From: Tenrec ecaudatus
Taxonomy: Eukaryota; Chordata; Mammalia; Afrosoricida; Tenrecidae
NCBI RefSeq assembly: GCF_050624435.1
Contig: NC_134540.1
Location: forward strand, 108,157,739-108,221,738
DNA length: 64,000 bases
Direction: 5' to 3'
Part shown: positions 59,311 to 64,000 of the stretch, one piece after another
How positions within the stretch are numbered: position 1 is the stretch's first letter
How the letters are laid out: every line of letters begins with the position of its first letter
Position numbers and translations under genes: made by a program
The notes under the pieces: model-generated
Told to the model about the DNA's origin: nothing
The model's input: the letters and a program-made list of their open reading frames with translations, nothing else
Databases searched by the model: none

Positions 59311-59649
59311 AATACTGGTTGGGTATTTTTGGACCCATGAGGACGGTACTATACTGGCTTGTCCCACAAGAAGCCATCATGGTATGGCCTACGGGAGCCT
59401 GGGGTGCTGCAGAGGATATGCAGGGGTGCCTGCTGCAACGGGAGTGTCACAGAAGGCTGGTGGGTTATTCACTTTGGTGTAGAGCACAACAAATGATGAG
59501 TGAAATTGCCCTAGTCAAGTAGATCACTGCAGGACTTGGCAAGAGGTTCCCATATCAGTATGGAACATTTGCTAATGTTTGCCAAGCTGTATTAGGCCAT
59601 GTGAGGCACTATGGCAGGTGGCAGAAAATTCCCTCAGTCACATGATACC

Positions 59650-59830
59650 AGAGAGGACAGGTAGGCGCTCCCCCAGCCATGCAGGCAGGATTTCCCCCAA
59701 AGCAGGTGGGCAGGATTTCCCCAGCCATGTGTTAAGTCCTGCAGAGGTCAGGCAGGTAGAACTTCCCCCAGAAGAAGGTGGGCGGGATATCCCCTGTTGG
59801 AGGGTAGTGGGGCTTTCCCTAGTCTTGGGT
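59650..59830. repeat. Degenerate tandem motif in the L1 5' UTR
   Basis: The phrase GCAGGATTTCCCCCA recurs with variation: GGCAGGATTTCCCCCA near 59688, GGGCAGGATTTCCCC near 59708, GCAGGTAGAACTTCCCCCA near 59752, and GGGCGGGATATCCCC near 59781. Spacing is about 20-40 bp. This resembles the monomer-type promoters of some rodent L1 5' UTRs. Confidence 0.55.
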
Positions 59831-60072
59831 TATGCTGCAGAGGGTGGAGCTCTCCCACTGGCTGGAAGGCAGGCATAAATGCCCTAGGCTAAGAGAAGTG
59901 GTCTGGAGGTGGCCGTGGTGTATGAGAGAAAAGAACAGAAAAAACACAACAACAAAATCTAAGCCCTCTGAGACTGTGGGGGGAAAGAGAGAAGAGAGGG
60001 AAACAAAGTAACAATATAGCTGAGTCCATGGGGTTGGAGGGGTATAACCCTGCCCCAAGACAACTGAGACTG

Positions 60073-60073
<1 letters not shown>

Positions 60074-60147
<74 letters not shown>

Positions 60148-60148
60148 G
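60074..60148. repeat. (GA)n microsatellite
   Basis: About 75 bp of GA dinucleotide with one interruption, between two similar halves of the L1-B 5' UTR. It creates a Ser-Leu antisense open frame (59819-60340) that should be ignored. Confidence 0.95.
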
Positions 60149-60520
60149 AGAAACAAAAGTAGCAATATAGCTGAACCCTGATCCCTGACCATGTGGCTGG
60201 AGCGGTTTAAACCCTGCCTTGAGGCAGCAGCAAACGGTAGCTGTGTTGAGATAAAGCTGGCTCCAAATGATCCCGACTCCAGCAGAGACAGTGTCTGGGC
60301 TAAGGTCAATCCCTAGCCGACCTCCGCTGTAGTAAGCCAAAAGACCCCAGCTCCTTAAAATCTAGCAGATCTGTGCATACTTGTCTTTATGATGCTCCTC
60401 CTGTGACCCAGCAGTGTGGAATTTCCCTCTTAATAACTCTCCTGCGCTGGTTTCTGCGGAGTCCCTCTGGTATGTGTTACTCAGTCACCATCTTCCTGGA
60501 AGTCTCCTGGTGATTTTCTT

Positions 60521-60969
60521 ATTCTCCCAAAACATTCATTTAGTTGAATTGCCTTGAGTTGGCACAAGAGCAACTAGCTAGGTAAGGGAACACACTCTTT
60601 ATGAGCTTCATTATCCTGATTCTAAATTATCCAGACTCGAATTCTGCTTTCCAAAATCTAAGCTCCCTCCTTTTTAATTAGCATTAAAGAATGGAAATTA
60701 GACTCAGAGATTCTTCCCCCAATGTTGACTCTTATATTTCTCATTAGTCTAATTACTTAAACACTTTCCCATGCTACTTATAGTTACACATTCCTTTATT
60801 GTCTATCAGTAACTTTTCAACTCTATAGCAACTGCTGTGTTCTCCATGAGACATAATATGAGAAATAATTTATACAAGTATGATTATGTGGATAGATATC
60901 AATGGGCTATTTTTGTTTTGTTTTGTTTTAAATCAATGATGCAGGTCTTAAGTTCCAGAGATGCCTTAC
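60521..60969. other. Unassigned AT-rich sequence
   Basis: No gene or named repeat between L1-B and the next LTR-like copy. Confidence 0.4.
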
Positions 60970-61504
60970 TGTGGCAGTCACCTAATCTGGAGTCAATCTA
61001 AGGATTAAGAGTGTAGGGGTGGAGTCTAGGTTTTCAGTCTGGAGATAGCCAATGAGACTCCTGTGGGCATGGCTTTCTTCTGTGAATCCTTGGAAATCTG
61101 GTACATCCTCCTTGGAGGCAGAAGACACTTCTCTCCCTCTGCTACTCCCTGGAAGACATTGCAGAAGACAAACCACATGGACACAACCAGACCTCGGGAG
61201 CTGGAGAAGCCACAGAGAGACCCCTGCCAGCACTGAGATGCTTACAATGCCACTGGACCCAGAGACTTCCTACCCACTGGCTTGTGATTGTCCTGCATTT
61301 GGCTTCATTGCATGTATTTCGTGAGTCTAAAGAGGACTTTATAGATTGGTATCAGGCATATAGGCTAATATCGGACTTATGGACCTGATCAGGACTGGGT
61401 TAGGATGTTTTCTCAGTGTTCAATTGCTCTTGTATATAAATCTCTTTCTTATACATGCATGTGTGTCAATGGGTTTGTTTCTCTAGTCTGCCTAGACTGA
61501 CACA
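60970..61504 (+). mobile_element. LTR-like repeat (535 bp), near-perfect 5-bp TSD
   Basis: It starts TGTGGCAGTCACCTAATC and ends CTAGTCTGCCTAGACTGACACA. The 5-bp flanks are CTTAC (60965-60969) and TTTAC (61505-61509), one mismatch. TATATAAATCTCTTTC near the 3' end may be a TATA element. Confidence 0.7.
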
Positions 61505-61509
61505 TTTAC

Positions 61510-62690
61510 CATTGGAATATTTTTAGGAGAAATACACTGGGTACAAAAATATCTCTGCTGGTGGAGCTTTTGCAGCACACATCTTTCATGCTAGACAAGC
61601 ATCAAGCATCTCCCTTGGTTAGTGCAAACAGTCGTGTCACCTGGGAAGGTTCTCTCTGGTCACAATGAGGTTTTTTTTGTTGTTGTTCATAAAAGCAATT
61701 TTGCTAGAATCTCATTTTTTGTGATTGCTGATTTAAGGGAACAGCTTATGGAGGTGAAATTTTGTTTGCTGCTTGGGTACAGAAACTGTTGTGATGTTGA
61801 ACACAGATTACAAGGAGAGCATTATGGAGAAAACCCAGTGTTCAAGTGTTTTTCTCATTTCAAAAAAGGCGAGATGTCGATTGATGACAAATTTGGTCTG
61901 GATGCCCTTCAACTACCTGAATGCATAAGAGTGTTGGCAAAATGCATGCACTTGTGCTAGAAGAGCAATGAGGGACTATTGAAGAGATGGGGAAGTTATC
62001 TGAACTATCTTGAAGCTCAGTTCTGCTCATTTTAATTGAAGATTTGGGAAGGAGAAGAGTCACTGCAACACTTGTGCCTCAGGTTCTTACTGACCAAGAA
62101 AAAGAGCTTTGAGTGGGAACATGCTGTGCTTTGCAAGAACAGCCCCAAAGCAACACACTTTTTTTCCAAGGTCATTACTGGTGATGAGACATGGTGCTAT
62201 ACGTATGACCCCAAAAGCAAATATCAATCAAGCCAATAGAAGATGCCATTGCCACCTCACCCCACAAAAAGCTCATTGAGTGAAATCAAAGATAAAGATA
62301 AGACATTTGTTTCATTGATGTGAGGGGGATAGTGAATTTGGGGTTCATTCCGCTAGGTCAGTCTGTTACTCAATCTTTCTATTTAGAGGTTCAGAAAACG
62401 TAGTGTAACAGTGTGTGAAGAGAAAGGCCTGATCTGTGGCAGACTGGTGACTGACTTTGCTACCATGACAATTCACCTGCTCACACACCCATCTCCATGT
62501 GCTAGTTTTGGGGGGGGGGAGGGAACAGCATACCTCTCTTGCCCCACGCACCTGATTCACCTGACCTCGCTCTGTGCAACTTTTTTTTGTTTCTGTGAAT
62601 GAACAGGGACAAGAAAAGACAGCAATTTGATGACCTAGAGGAAGTGAAGAAAAAACAAGGGACTTTTCTTGTTCTCCTGATCAGAGTTTA
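61510..62690 (+). mobile_element. Mariner-family transposon, nearly complete, catalytically dead
   Basis: The N-terminal region (helix-turn-helix side) reads EVKFCLLLGYRNCCDVEH, then FKCFSHFKKGEMSIDDK. The catalytic start reads VITGDETWCYTYDPKSKYQS (first catalytic Asp present) at about 62168-62236. The later block reads FATMTIHLLTH then SPDLALCNFFLF-like residues at about 62560-62600, where the third catalytic Asp is changed to Asn. Frames change several times. The 3' terminus is truncated near 62690. Confidence 0.8.
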
Positions 62691-63439
62691 CATTCTCTCT
62701 GTAGACTTCAAACCATGTACAAGTCAGGGAAGAGGTACAGAACACAGCTACCAGCGCTAGCACACCGAAAGCCCTTCGTCCCTGTCCTGGATATAACAAA
62801 AGGAAACAGCCATGCTAACGAATCAACGTTAAGGTTTTCCAGAAACATAAAGGAAAAGGAGTTCCCTCCATCTGTACCAAGGGCTGTGCTACCCTCTTCT
62901 CCCAGGTGTGAGGCTCTGAAGCATCCGCTTCCATTTTTGGTGTATTTAGTTTGTTTTCTCTAGTGTTTCAGAAGCGCCTCCTGCATCTCTCCTCATCCTG
63001 GGGATGAGAAACTCAGCAGAAGTAACAGAGGCTGTTTGTCCTCAGTTGACCTCCAAAGAAACTAGGACATTGAGAGACTAAGACGGCAAAGTCTTTCAAT
63101 AGCGCACCAGTGGTCAAGTCTGGCTTTCAGTGGCATCTCTCCAAACAGCCAGAATCAGTGTCAAACCACCAGTCCAGGCCTTTCCTAGATGCTCTGAGTG
63201 TTTACTCAGCCACTAAGTGTTCTGCCCAAAGTGGACTCCACCCATTGGTGAGCTCAGGCAATTAAATATTCATTCATACAGTTGGGAATGACATATCCAA
63301 ACAGCCCATGAAGTCTAGTTGAATTTCCTCCAAGCTTACAGGTGCCAGGCCACTGGCCAAACATAGCAGTGACCTGTGGGTGGGTGGAAGGGAATGTTTT
63401 TCCAGGGCACCGGCATCCTAGCCAGAAGCAATAATGAAG
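62691..63439. other. Unassigned, possibly single-copy sequence
   Basis: No gene or clear repeat. A short MIR-like stretch near 63000-63110 is too diverged to call. Confidence 0.4.
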
Positions 63440-63612
63440 GACACTGTGGTATTGTGAGAAAAGGATAGGTTCACGTCATAGTGAATCAGATTGGGGTCTA
63501 TTCTCCAATTCTTTCTACTTGCATGATCTTGAACAAATTCCTTACTATCTAGGGGACTCGGTTTACTCATCTGCAAAGTAAACATAATGATAACACAGCT
63601 CACCAAAATTTT
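63440..63612 (+). mobile_element. MIR SINE, plus strand
   Basis: CTTGCATGATCTTGAACAAA, then TTCCTTACTATCTAGGGGAC, then TCGGTTTACTCATCTGCAAA, then GTAAACATAATGATAAC is a MIR core and tail. Confidence 0.8.
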
Positions 63613-63732
63613 TTTCTGGGTGTCCTGCTCATGGACTTGGGGGTGCTAATTCAAAAAATTGCGTTGGATAGACTGCATCAGATTTAATATAGATATCGTG
63701 TTCCACTGTATTTTCAGCTATTAAGTTATACT

Positions 63733-64000
63733 AATTTTTTAACAATTTTATTGATGTATAATGCACATATTGTACAATTCAATAGTTAATCATATTAAAA
63801 AGTGTTGTGCAATCATCACCACAAATATTTTAGAACATTTCTTCTATCTTATACTCCCCGTATACTCCCCATATCCCTCCAATTTCCCCTACCTTCCTCT
63901 CTAGAAACCACGAATCCAGTTGCTGTCTTTTTAGCTTTACCTATTCTGGATTTCATATACAGAAAAACATATCAAACAACAATAACAAAACAGAAAAAAA
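63733..64000 (-). mobile_element. Old L1 (L1MA/MB-like) 3' end, minus strand, cut by window edge
   Basis: AACAATTTTATTGATGTATA, then AAAAGTGTTGTGCAATCATC, then ACCACAAATATTTTAGAACA, then GAAACCACGAATCCAGTTGC, then CTATTCTGGATTTCATATAC is the reversed 3' end of an L1MA/MB-type element. Confidence 0.85.

Larger units (their letters stand above)
52626..60507 (-). mobile_element. Full-length L1 LINE, minus strand (L1-B), with TSD
   Basis: Reading on the minus strand: 5' end at about 60507 (CTTCCAGGAAGATGGTGAC), a 5' UTR of about 1.9 kb holding a solo LTR, ORF1 (57548-58600), ORF2 (about 54790-57535), a 3' UTR of about 2.1 kb, and an A-rich tail at 52626. A TSD is visible as TGGTGCTTTTTCTT (52612-52625) and TGGTGATTTTCTT (60508-60520). 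Compared with L1-A it lacks about 1 kb, removing the ORF2 C-terminus. Both ORFs are broken. The 3' UTR is far longer than the few hundred bases of human L1. Confidence 0.9.

Noticed and set aside
59819..60340. Two antisense frames of 116-173 codons rich in Ser-Leu
   Set aside because: They are translations of a GA microsatellite in the L1 5' UTR; composition explains the lack of stops.
1..64000. tRNA or rRNA genes
   Set aside because: The only tRNA-like stretches are the decayed heads of AfroSINE and MIR elements; none folds as a plausible intact tRNA by inspection.

Overview
This window looks like intergenic nuclear DNA from a placental mammal, almost certainly an afrotherian and most likely a tenrec. 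I see no host protein-coding gene, no tRNA or rRNA gene, no CRISPR array and no bacterial feature. The lineage call rests on three things. tRNA-derived SINEs of the AfroSINE type are scattered through the window. Afrotherian RTE LINEs share their 3' end with those SINEs. There is also a short SPIN-type hAT element; SPIN is known to have entered tenrecs horizontally, and I am not aware of it from elephant or hyrax. The species call is an inference from repeat content; the repeats themselves are read directly.

Layout. 1-6.9 kb: a near full-length L1 on the minus strand, with an LTR-like repeat inside it. 7-10.9 kb: a polyadenylated retrocopy of a retroviral gag fragment, an RTE copy carrying a nested L1 tail, another LTR-like copy and the SPIN element. 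11.6-19.3 kb: AfroSINEs, two long decayed RTE copies, old L1 pieces and MIRs. 19.3-23.8 kb: mostly unassigned sequence. 23.85-26.0 kb: a 5'-truncated L1 consisting only of its unusually long 3' UTR, with a perfect 12-bp target-site duplication (TSD). 26-31 kb: unassigned sequence, a MIR, an ancient repeat and an old L1 3' end. 31-34 kb: the best RTE copy, with a legible YADD motif, ending in an L1 3' end. 34-40 kb: old L1 ends, an LTR-like copy, a MER5-like element, and one mariner inserted into another. 40.9-46.8 kb: an old L1 split by about 1.8 kb of GC-rich DNA that contains two MIRs. 49.3-51.5 kb: a four-level nest, L1 tail inside mariner inside AfroSINE inside an RTE-derived element. 52.6-60.5 kb: a full-length L1 on the minus strand, carrying a solo LTR in its 5' UTR. 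61-62.7 kb: an LTR-like copy and a decayed mariner. 63.7-64 kb: the edge of another old L1.

How the parts relate. L1 machinery explains the poly(A)-tailed insertions with 12-15 bp TSDs: the young L1 tails and the gag retrocopy. The RTE family is the likely enzyme donor for the AfroSINEs, because the two share a 3' tail. hAT and mariner elements moved by cut-and-paste. Every transposon reading frame I can follow is broken, so the value of the window is as a readable insertion history. Strand for the LTR-like family is set arbitrarily: '+' is the orientation starting TGAGTTAG or TGTGGCAG.
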